Program-made: the position numbers and the translations under genes | Shown: piece by piece, positions 24,930 through 35,223 of the stretch | Numbering within the stretch: the first letter of the stretch is position 1 | How the letters are laid out: every line of letters starts with the position of its first letter | The notes under the pieces: generated by a model | Told to the model about the DNA's origin: nothing | The model's input: only the letters and a program-made list of their open reading frames with translations | Databases searched by the model: none | NCBI RefSeq assembly: GCF_001070855.1 | Contig: NZ_JVLH01000006.1 | Coordinates: 186,001-250,000 of the forward strand | DNA length: 64,000 bases | Source of the DNA: Trueperella pyogenes | Lineage (GTDB): Bacteria > Actinomycetota > Actinomycetes > Actinomycetales > Actinomycetaceae | Reading direction: 5' to 3'

Positions 24930-24990
24930 CGTATAGCCTAGCGAAGATCACTGCAATTTAGCGAGATAGCACTCCCGGCAAGTCTGTTTT
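24928..24990. repeat. 63-bp direct repeat, copy 2
   Basis: 61 of 63 positions identical to 23118-23180, same orientation; the copies are 1810 bp apart. Here the repeat runs directly into the glfT2 relic rather than into a GT2 start. Recombination between the copies would excise the amidase-regulator-holin module. Confidence 0.93.
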
Positions 24991-25096
24991 CTAACAGAGT
25001 TTGGAGAAGACAGTTACCTCATTTGACTCCCCGGGATTGTTCGGATGCTTGTACTCAGGTAGTCGTCAAGGAAGAAGCCGCCGGCAACCCCAAAGA
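24991..25096 (-). other. Possible 3' remnant of another gene
   Basis: The stretch between repeat copy 2 and the acyltransferase stop has no complete gene. On the minus strand a short frame reads PEYKHPNNPGESNEV then TVFSKLC and a TAG at 24991, which has the look of a protein C-terminus but is cut off by an in-frame TGA a few codons upstream. It may be a decayed gene end; the match to any family is unknown. Confidence 0.25.
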
Positions 25097-26233
25097 TTAG
25101 GGCCGGGAAAGCACTTTCAGGAAAGCCTTTTCGCACGGCTGGACAACGAGCCGGAAAATTACAAAACAAACAGCAAAAAGCACCAGATAAATAAGCACGA
25201 TACTCAAAGAGGCATATGCAAGTCGCCATACACCGCCAGGGCTGGGAACCGAGAAAACAAATCCCCACAGGTGGGGCTTAAAAATGAAATTCTCGTGAAG
25301 AAGGTAGACGCCAAAAGTTGCCGGAGAAAGCGTCAGGACAAGGGAAGAGAGTTTCTCATGCGTCGAAGCATGCGTACGGCCTGAAATGTACTGAAGCGTC
25401 AAGATGAAAATAAGCACGCCACAAATCACGGAAAGGATCGGAGACGCCCCCGTACCGGCTGTGAAGAGATTTCCCGGGTAGTACAACTGTTCCCTGAGGA
25501 AAGAAGAAACAGCAATTGTATGCGTACCAACCATGCAAATGAGCGCACAGAGTATCATGATCGCCATCGCGAAATACCAACGTACGCGAGGCAAGCGATC
25601 TTCGTGTCGACGAATCAAAGCCCCGATGAGATAGAGAGTGCACAGATAGGATGCATCGGTAAAAGCCCATGTGTTTGCCGGGTTCAGAATATGCCAGATA
25701 AAGGTAATCCACAGCGATAGGCACAGCAGTGCCCCGTGCTGCCGAGCTGAGGTCGCGTCAAGAAGAATATTGATATAGGGCGCGACAATCACCATCACAA
25801 CGTATGCACTGATGAACCAGTACGCTCCGAATGTCACTGGGAATACGGACATCAGGATAGAACGAGGATTGACAAAATACTGGCTGGATCCTACAAGGAG
25901 CGAGAGAACAAAGTAAGCACCCCATAATCCACACGAATATATGAAGGTCTGAATCCAGATTTTTGCTACTCGTGTGAACGGGCTGCGTGTACTACGTGAT
26001 AAAAAGTAGGCTGAGATGAGAACGAAAACCGTCACGCCTACTTGTCCCGGCATGATCGTGACCGCGTGGAGTGCTGATTTCCATGACTGGGCGAGTGCTG
26101 GATCTATCCGTGAGGGAGAATCATCGGAAGCAAAATAGTGCGTCGCGACAATGAGGAACATCGAGAATATACGCAGAAGTTCGAGTTCCCAATGACGTTT
26201 CGCGGCTGGCTTCCCAATTTGTGCAGCACTCAT
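25097..26233 (-). CDS. Acyltransferase 3 family membrane protein
   Basis: 378-aa polytopic membrane protein of the acyltransferase_3 (OafA/WecH-like) family. The N-terminal signature is WELELLRIFSMFLIVATHYF, with the conserved His in the first helix. About ten hydrophobic segments follow, including VGVTVFVLISAYFLSRSTRSPF and FGVYLLHENFIFKPHLW. Members acetylate or succinylate surface glycans. The ATG at 26233 follows AGGTGG; a GTG five codons earlier is in frame. A hand count of 25921-25980 gives 25 G or C in 60, against 39 in 60 within glfT2 (27001-27060), so it is part of a low-GC island. It may decorate the neighbouring polysaccharide. Confidence 0.86.
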   Translation of the reverse strand: MSAAQIGKPAAKRHWELELLRIFSMFLIVATHYFASDDSPSRIDPALAQSWKSALHAVTIMPGQVGVTVFVLISAYFLSRSTRSPFTRVAKIWIQTFIYSCGLWGAYFVLSLLVGSSQYFVNPRSILMSVFPVTFGAYWFISAYVVMVIVAPYINILLDATSARQHGALLCLSLWITFIWHILNPANTWAFTDASYLCTLYLIGALIRRHEDRLPRVRWYFAMAIMILCALICMVGTHTIAVSSFLREQLYYPGNLFTAGTGASPILSVICGVLIFILTLQYISGRTHASTHEKLSSLVLTLSPATFGVYLLHENFIFKPHLWGFVFSVPSPGGVWRLAYASLSIVLIYLVLFAVCFVIFRLVVQPCEKAFLKVLSRP

Positions 26234-26285
26234 TTTTGTTCTTTCCACCTATGATCGACAGATCAAGAACTTATTTTCGCGTAAA

Positions 26286-26329
26286 TAAGGGAAGGTGTGA
26301 GCAGTTTGAGCCGCTCGCACCTTCCCTTA
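26286..26329. terminator. Intrinsic terminator downstream of glfT2
   Basis: A 17-bp stem with one mismatch (26286-26302 with 26313-26329; TAAGGGAAGG at its base) and a 10-nt loop. It lies 2 nt after the glfT2 stop on the minus strand and is followed by TTTAC. It separates the galactan operon from the acyltransferase gene. Confidence 0.85.
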
Positions 26330-26331
26330 TC

Positions 26332-28290
26332 TCACAGACCGAAAGTCTTTTCCCAAGCTTGGACGGAGACCAGTTCTGGAAGAGCTTCCCGATACTCACG
26401 ACTGAGCGAGGCCCAACGACGAATGAGCTCCGCGTGTAGCGCAATGCTCTCTGTCAGAGCACGACGGTAGTGCTTGGCATCGCGCTGGTAGCGCCATGCT
26501 CCGGAGCCTTCTGCGTTCGATACCAGCGCAGAGTTGAGGTTTGCGAGCCTCCACCAACGCGCGTCCGTGCTGGAGAGGACGTCCTCAACACGATCTTCAC
26601 GGTGTTCACCTTCAGGCAGGAACTGCTTGGTGATACCAGCGATTGCCTTTGACATAAACTGGGCGCGTGAATCAGGCTTGGTGCCGACCGGAGCAGGCTT
26701 CTTACGGTGTACTGCTGGGAAGTCTGCAGCCTCGGTCATCAGACGTGCGTCTGTGTATTCCTTTGCCTTTGCGCGCGCCTCTGCAGCACGAGTGTGCATT
26801 GACGGGTGCAGGTGGCCGGGGCCAAGCAAAACGTCCTTGAGCCCCTGACGGCGCAGATCTGCACTGTAATACTGCAGTGAGAGCAGGGCACGAACGTCCG
26901 AGGCCAGAGAGGTCTTCGGGAAGGATGCACCACGCGGGTAGGGAGAGTGCAGCAGCGCAGCAACCCAACGGTTGCGCTGGTGGAAGTATGCCTGCCAGTC
27001 CAGACCGTCGTCTTTCTCGGTCCACGGCACGTGCCACACGGCAGCGCCAGGAAGAGAGACCGTCGGGAACCCGTGTTCTGCTGCGCGCAGACCATATTCG
27101 GAGTCGTCCCACTTGATAAAGAAGGGCAGAGAAAGACCGATCTCAGCAACAACAGGCTTGGGGATCAAGCACATCCACCAACCGTTGTAGGCAACATCAA
27201 TGCGGCGGTTCAAGCGAGGATCATTGCGGATCGTGCGCTGAGCCAAGTCAACTGTTGCAAGTTCAGGGTTGACAGCTCCCCACCAGAATTTGTGAGCATC
27301 AATCGTTTCACCCATTGAGTGCAAAATGGTACGTTCATTCGCATTGAACATATGGCCACCAACAATGGTTGGCGTCAAAGTGTGCTCTGCGAAAGCAAGC
27401 GCGCGAAGCAAACCTTCGGGCTCGATCACAGCATCATCATCAAGCAGCAGGACATAGTCCGAATCGGGGTTCTTGAGCATCTCGTACATACCGCGAGAGA
27501 AGCCACCGGAACCACCCAGGTTCGCCTGCTCAATGACACGGAGTTTACTTCCCAGTTCTTCTTGAAGACGCGGGTAACGCTCGCAGTCCTTCACGTTCTT
27601 ATTGCCCTGATCGACAATGAGAATCTCAGCAATATGATCAAGAACCTCGGGTTCTGCTTGGAAGCGCTCCGCTTGCGTCAAGCAGTCTTCGGGAAGGTTG
27701 TAGGTGGTGATACCCACGGTCACATTGGCATGACGGTCACCTTCGCGCGTAGGTACCGACCAGGTTCCCCATTCAAGCTCAACATCTTCCTTGAGAGCAG
27801 TGATTTCGGGCCAGATCCAGCCGCCATCACCAAAACGGTTCAGCGGGATATCGAAACTCAGTTCACCAGATCCTGCGCGCGTTGCAACAGGGGTGAAGGT
27901 ACCACGTGCCGAGGAACGCATAACCTCAACAACCGCCCTCTTCGAGAGCTTCAGAGTCAGACGGATGTTACGAACATCTGTCCAACGCTGCCAATAAGAA
28001 GCAGGGAAAGCGTTGAAGTAAGTCGCAAGTGAAAGACGCTCGCGTGCCGGGATCATAAGCGAGGTACGAGTCGCATCCACTCCACGCGGCATTTCAAACT
28101 GACGCAGCGTCAGAGAGGTTTGGTCGCCTTGTGCGGCACTCAGCGCGGCACTAGAAGGTGCAACTCCCCAGTCCACATAGAGCGGCCATAACGACGTGTC
28201 GCTTTCTCCTGGGAACACAACGCGTTGGACGGGAGTCCATTGCTGTTCGATTGCAGTTCCTTCAGCAACCGCTTCGGTTTTCGCTTTCAC
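26332..28290 (-). CDS. glfT2: GlfT2-like galactofuranosyltransferase
   Basis: 652-aa bifunctional galactofuranosyltransferase, the polymerase of the galactan chain in actinobacteria. It has an N-terminal beta-rich domain (residues 10-180) and a GT-A domain with NLGGSGGFSRGMYEM and the metal-binding DDD at 284-286 (LLLDDDAVIEPEG). The acceptor-site region follows (YNGWWMCLIPKP; FFIKWDDSEYGLRAAEHGF; WHVPWTEKDDGLDWQAYFHQRNR), then a helical C-terminal domain. The length fits GlfT2. The GTG at 28290 is preferred because AAGGAG lies 6 nt upstream; an ATG five codons earlier is part of that site. It is the last gene of the galactan operon and ends at a strong terminator. Confidence 0.9.
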   Translation of the reverse strand: MKAKTEAVAEGTAIEQQWTPVQRVVFPGESDTSLWPLYVDWGVAPSSAALSAAQGDQTSLTLRQFEMPRGVDATRTSLMIPARERLSLATYFNAFPASYWQRWTDVRNIRLTLKLSKRAVVEVMRSSARGTFTPVATRAGSGELSFDIPLNRFGDGGWIWPEITALKEDVELEWGTWSVPTREGDRHANVTVGITTYNLPEDCLTQAERFQAEPEVLDHIAEILIVDQGNKNVKDCERYPRLQEELGSKLRVIEQANLGGSGGFSRGMYEMLKNPDSDYVLLLDDDAVIEPEGLLRALAFAEHTLTPTIVGGHMFNANERTILHSMGETIDAHKFWWGAVNPELATVDLAQRTIRNDPRLNRRIDVAYNGWWMCLIPKPVVAEIGLSLPFFIKWDDSEYGLRAAEHGFPTVSLPGAAVWHVPWTEKDDGLDWQAYFHQRNRWVAALLHSPYPRGASFPKTSLASDVRALLSLQYYSADLRRQGLKDVLLGPGHLHPSMHTRAAEARAKAKEYTDARLMTEAADFPAVHRKKPAPVGTKPDSRAQFMSKAIAGITKQFLPEGEHREDRVEDVLSSTDARWWRLANLNSALVSNAEGSGAWRYQRDAKHYRRALTESIALHAELIRRWASLSREYREALPELVSVQAWEKTFGL

Positions 28291-28382
28291 GCGGCACTCC
28301 TTCATTGTGTGCATTTACGGGCAAAGTCTATGACAGAAAAGCTAATAAAATCTATGTCAAACCGCGGGTGCCTTGTTGACGT

Positions 28383-30383
28383 TTAGCCAAGTCCACAAGC
28401 CGTAATCTTGTAAAGGCTGTATGGTCCGCGTTCCAGAACACGCTCAAAACCGGGTGTTTCCGGAGTAATGTTCCGAATGCCGGTCCACGGCGAGTGCTCA
28501 TCAAAAATCTGGTGATGACGCTCAAGAACAATCGCGTAGCGGATATCCTCCTGTTGGATCACCGGGCAAATTTCTTGCGGGTCTTCGGAAACCTTGTACA
28601 AGTCATCCATGATGACAAGAGCATCCGGCTTCATCTGACCAATCCAGTTCCCCGGCATGGAAGTGAAGACAACTGGCAATCCGCTGGTTGCGTATCCAAA
28701 CATCGATCCATCGAAAGGATCATTAGCGACCTTCCCTTGAGTTCCGGTGATCTGGCTTGCCTCATCCATGAAGGCAATCTCATCAGAATAGGTGTAGTGA
28801 TCCTGACGGTCCTGGGCATGGTCATTCATCGTTTCAATGCGCCACTTCATGTTTCCCCCAGTCAGCGTGACCGCAGCGATCAGAGCATAGACGAGCGCAG
28901 AGGAGATGAAACGAAGAGCGGCGCCCTTGGGATGTGATGTCTTGCCAAGATTTTCGCTCAACCACGCAAGAGAAAGCGCCAGCATCGGAACCGCAACGAT
29001 TGACATAGCACCGGCGGGGCGATAGGAGTCGTGATACCAGAATCCCGTCGCGATGTCTCGGAATTTCCCCTCAAAGGCCGCACACAAAACATAGAGCGCG
29101 GCGATGAATGCGTAGGAAATGACAAGCCAGGCCCGACGGTATTTGATGACGGCAAGAAGACCACCGATGGCAACGCCAATGGCAAGGAGCCACTGTGCAG
29201 CCAAACGCACCGATGCTGCATTCGTCGACAGAAGAAGGACCGCCGCAATCGCGCGTTTTGGACTTTGGAAGGAATCCCAACGCCACGTAACGGTGCGTTG
29301 CATGAACGGAGCTCTATACAGCGCATACCACAGGCAAGCTGCCAGAGCGACCAGCACAATTGCGACCAAGGCTGCCTTAATAGTGCTCCCACTCGAACGA
29401 CGCACCTGGTTGAAAGCAAGAGCAACCACGTAGGGGAAGAGAATAACCGCAAGGGTGAAGACCGAGTTGGGCTGAGCCAAGGCAATGGCTGCAAAACCAC
29501 CAATGGCAATCAGAATCAGACCGCAGAGCTCAGCACCCTTGAATTGCTTGACAAGAACGCCTCGAAGCAAAAGAACAAATGCCGCAAGGTAAGCAGGCGC
29601 GAGCGCGTAGGAGAAGAAGTTTGAGTACAAGACTCCGAAGGCAAGCAATCCCCAGGGATATGCCGCAAAAAGCGAAGAAACCAGAACGGCAAAAACTGGC
29701 GATAGGCGCACCTTCTTACCAAAAAGCACGTCCGTCAGAACGGCAGAAGAAAGAGGCCAAATGGTCAGCAAAACCACCAAGCACGAGGCGTTAATCGCAA
29801 CCGTCATGGGGGTTCCCAAGCCGGAAATCACCATAGATACCCAGCCGTGCCACAGAGCGGGATAGAAGTGGGAGCCAACGGTCCCGTCAACAGCTGCACT
29901 ATGAAGTGAGGATCCGTCACCACTTTCAATCAGCCAGCGGATCACCGACATATGGAAGGGGGTGTCGTAGGTCGAGAAGAAAGCCTGAGGAGAGGGAACG
30001 GAGCGGATGAAAACTCCGATTGCGATCACGGCATTAACAATCAGTGCACCGACCAGAGCAATGGCACGCGACCCCGCCCAGCCCGAGAAAAGCCTCTTAT
30101 AGTTCTCAAGCCAATGCCTTGGCCTCGAACCACACAACCACATGATCCCCGCAACTACGATGAACACACCGATGTCGCAGCACAGGACAAACTTGAGGCT
30201 CCAGTGTCCTGGAATAACGCCGCTCGCAAGTGACGCGAAGCCCAAGATCGCTGCTCCCGTCACGGGTGCAAAACCGACCGTATAGAGGCGTCTACTCAGG
30301 AAAAGAGCGTTAACCGCAATACCGGGAACGTACAGGATCGCAGCCAGCACAAGCGCCGGAACGATCACCGAGAGCCATGCCAT
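28383..30383 (-). CDS. Large polytopic membrane protein (DUF6541-like)
   Basis: 666-aa protein with about 14 hydrophobic segments in the first 500 residues and an extracytoplasmic C-terminal domain (TGTQGKVANDPFDGSMFGYATSGLPVVF). It matches the DUF6541 type of actinobacterial envelope protein, topologically like GT-C glycosyltransferases. An acidic motif in the first outer loop is expected for a GT-C enzyme; FFSTYDTPFHMSVIRWLIESGDGS is a candidate region. AGGAGA precedes the ATG. It lies between wzt and glfT2, so action on the galactan or its lipid carrier outside the membrane is a reasonable inference. Confidence 0.83.
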   Translation of the reverse strand: MAWLSVIVPALVLAAILYVPGIAVNALFLSRRLYTVGFAPVTGAAILGFASLASGVIPGHWSLKFVLCCDIGVFIVVAGIMWLCGSRPRHWLENYKRLFSGWAGSRAIALVGALIVNAVIAIGVFIRSVPSPQAFFSTYDTPFHMSVIRWLIESGDGSSLHSAAVDGTVGSHFYPALWHGWVSMVISGLGTPMTVAINASCLVVLLTIWPLSSAVLTDVLFGKKVRLSPVFAVLVSSLFAAYPWGLLAFGVLYSNFFSYALAPAYLAAFVLLLRGVLVKQFKGAELCGLILIAIGGFAAIALAQPNSVFTLAVILFPYVVALAFNQVRRSSGSTIKAALVAIVLVALAACLWYALYRAPFMQRTVTWRWDSFQSPKRAIAAVLLLSTNAASVRLAAQWLLAIGVAIGGLLAVIKYRRAWLVISYAFIAALYVLCAAFEGKFRDIATGFWYHDSYRPAGAMSIVAVPMLALSLAWLSENLGKTSHPKGAALRFISSALVYALIAAVTLTGGNMKWRIETMNDHAQDRQDHYTYSDEIAFMDEASQITGTQGKVANDPFDGSMFGYATSGLPVVFTSMPGNWIGQMKPDALVIMDDLYKVSEDPQEICPVIQQEDIRYAIVLERHHQIFDEHSPWTGIRNITPETPGFERVLERGPYSLYKITACGLG

Positions 30384-30412
30384 TTTCTCTCCTGATCTAC
30401 GTGAAAAGCGTG

Positions 30413-31140
30413 TTACAAAGAACGCAGTCGATCGACTGCTTCTTGCGCTGTACCGTCTACAAGAAGCTCACCGTGGTGCAGCAACACTCCCCTATTGCAC
30501 AGGCGCGCAATCAGGTCCAGGTCGTGGCTGACAATCACCAAAGAGGTTCCCTGTTCTTGCATCTCATGGATACGGTCAAGGCACTTGCGCTGGAAGGGCT
30601 CGTCACCCACAGCCAGAATCTCATCAACAAGGAAGATATCCGGGCTGGTGTGCACTGCGACAGCGAAAGCCAAACGCAAGAACATACCCGAGGAGTAGAA
30701 CTTCACCTCGGTGTCGATAAACTTCTCAATCTCCGAAAAGGCGACAATATCGTCAAAAGCAGCTTCGATTTGCTCTTTACTCATGCCAAGAATTGCGCCG
30801 TTGAGAAAAACATTTTCACGGCCCGTCAGGTCCGGGTGGAAGCCCGCACCGACTTCAATGAGGCCTGCCATGCGTCCGCGGTATCCCACCGAGCCCTCGT
30901 CGGGCGTAATGACACCTGAAATGAGCTTAAGCATTGTGGACTTACCGGAACCGTTGAACCCGATCAGACCGATCGAATCCCCCTGCTCAACCGAGAAACT
31001 CACATGGTTGAGTGCGCGGAAATGATTCACCAGCTGACTGCGACGCCCCGTCAAGCTCCAGACCAATCGGTCCTTCAGAGTGTGCGTATTGCGCAGTGCG
31101 AATTCTTTGACAACATCATCAACGCGAATAACTTCAGTCA

Positions 31141-31141
<1 letters not shown>
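30413..31141 (-). CDS. wzt: Polysaccharide ABC exporter ATPase (Wzt/Rv3781-like)
   Basis: 242-aa ABC-2 type ATPase for a lipid-linked polysaccharide. Walker A GFNGSGKS (residues 61-68), a degenerate signature FYSSGMFLRLAFAVA, Walker B DIFLVDEILAVGD and the switch His in VIVSHDLDLI are present. No C-terminal carbohydrate-binding extension follows, as in the mycobacterial galactan exporter and unlike E. coli O9a Wzt. The start overlaps the wzm stop as ATGA; a 32-codon upstream extension of the frame is rejected because it lies inside wzm. Confidence 0.92.
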
Positions 31142-34097
<2,956 letters not shown>

Positions 34098-34101
<4 letters not shown>

Positions 34102-35105
34102 CGAGGCTCCCCCTCTGAGCAGCCACGTGCCTCAGAGACGGATGAGGAGCAGCCACAGCCGCAGGAACGATGTCCATGTTCAAGAGCAGCGACTTCATCG
34201 GCAACCTCAGTGAGATGCAGAATTTCACTGGAGCGCAACGGCGGCCGCCACGCATCACGAAGTCCCTCACGCAGGTATCCGAGCGCGGCTTCGCGGTCGG
34301 CCGAGGCAGCAATCATCTTTGCCCAGCGAAGCGCAGTGGCAGCCCCAAAAGCACAGCGATCAAAAAGACCAAAGCCCGAAGAAGTTCCAAGCGCCCAAAC
34401 TTTGTTACGAACTTCGTTGTAGAAACGCGGGCCGGGATCAGCAGTGGAGTTTCCGAAGGTCTTCGTTCGGTGCTCGACGCGTGCACCATCCACGTAAAGC
34501 CCCACTCGCCCTTTGAGAAGGCGCGCGGTGTACTCAAAGTCGTCATTCCACAAGAAGTAGGCCGCTTCGGGTAGCCCTTCTTCTTCAATCGCACGCGCAT
34601 CGATCATGATTGCAACGAATGATGCCGTGCGAATCTGACGCGCTCCAACGGCAGCCGCGTGTTCACGAAGCTCGCGGGAGATCAAGAAGCGTTCGCGAGG
34701 TGCATTCATCGGATGTTCGCGCCCGTCAATCCAATCGGCTCGGCACGCCAAAACGGCGGGCACGCCAGGGTATTCCTCACGAGTGCGTAGCAAGACCTCA
34801 AGGGCAGTAGGAGTTGGGATCGTGTCATCATCCATGATCCACACGAGGTCTGCACCTAAAGTCATCGCTCGGGCAATTCCCGCGGCGAAGCCACCGGCAC
34901 CACCGTAATTTTGTGGAAGCGTCACAACATTGGTGACGGCAGGATGTGAGGCAATGAGCTGCGGGGTTTCATCGCTGGAAGCATTGTCAACGACGACAAC
35001 TCCATCCAATGGCCGGGTCTGCGAGGCAAGGCCGTCCAAGGTTTCACGCAAGAGCTGTGCTCGGTTCCATGCAACGACGACGGCGATGACGGTTGGATTG
35101 CTCAT
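34098..35105 (-). CDS. GlfT1-like galactofuranosyltransferase
   Basis: 335-aa GT2 enzyme similar to GlfT1, which adds the first galactofuranose residues to the lipid-linked primer. Motifs: VVAWNRAQLLRETLDGL, VVDNASSDET, NYGGAGGFAAGIARAM, metal-binding WIMDDDTIPTP and LWNDDFEYTARLL. The C-terminal 25 residues are rich in Cys, Ser and Gly (SCGCGCSSSVSEARGCSEGE), an odd tail not expected in the family. It is the first gene of the operon and appears leaderless, with TAGGCT 6 nt before the ATG. Confidence 0.87.
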
Positions 35106-35111
35106 GGGATA

Positions 35112-35117
35112 AGCCTA
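35112..35117 (-). promoter_or_regulatory. -10 element of the leaderless galactan operon
   Basis: TAGGCT on the minus strand ends 6 nt before the ATG of the GlfT1-like gene. TTGGCA 19 nt upstream is a possible -35. The identical TAGGCT-N6-ATG arrangement occurs at 23118 before the GT2-gtrA genes, which could mean shared control. Confidence 0.45.
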
Positions 35118-35223
35118 CGGGCAAATGTGAGGTATATGCCAAGTAATGCACATAAATTCTGAATAATATTTGGATAGGGTGTTTGAAGAGTTAGTCTCTG
35201 TTTGCCCCCCAGGAGATTCACCA

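Noticed and set aside
23118-24990. Insertion sequence or complete prophage
   Set aside because: No transposase, integrase, terminal inverted repeats or structural phage genes; only the lysis genes and direct repeats are present.
27319-28032. 237-codon frame opposite glfT2
   Set aside because: Antisense shadow of a gene with full GlfT2 motifs.
28315-28382. Promoter before glfT2 (TTGACA on the minus strand)
   Set aside because: A perfect -35 is present but no -10 hexamer stands at 16-19 nt; TAGACT lies 24 nt away, so I did not annotate it.
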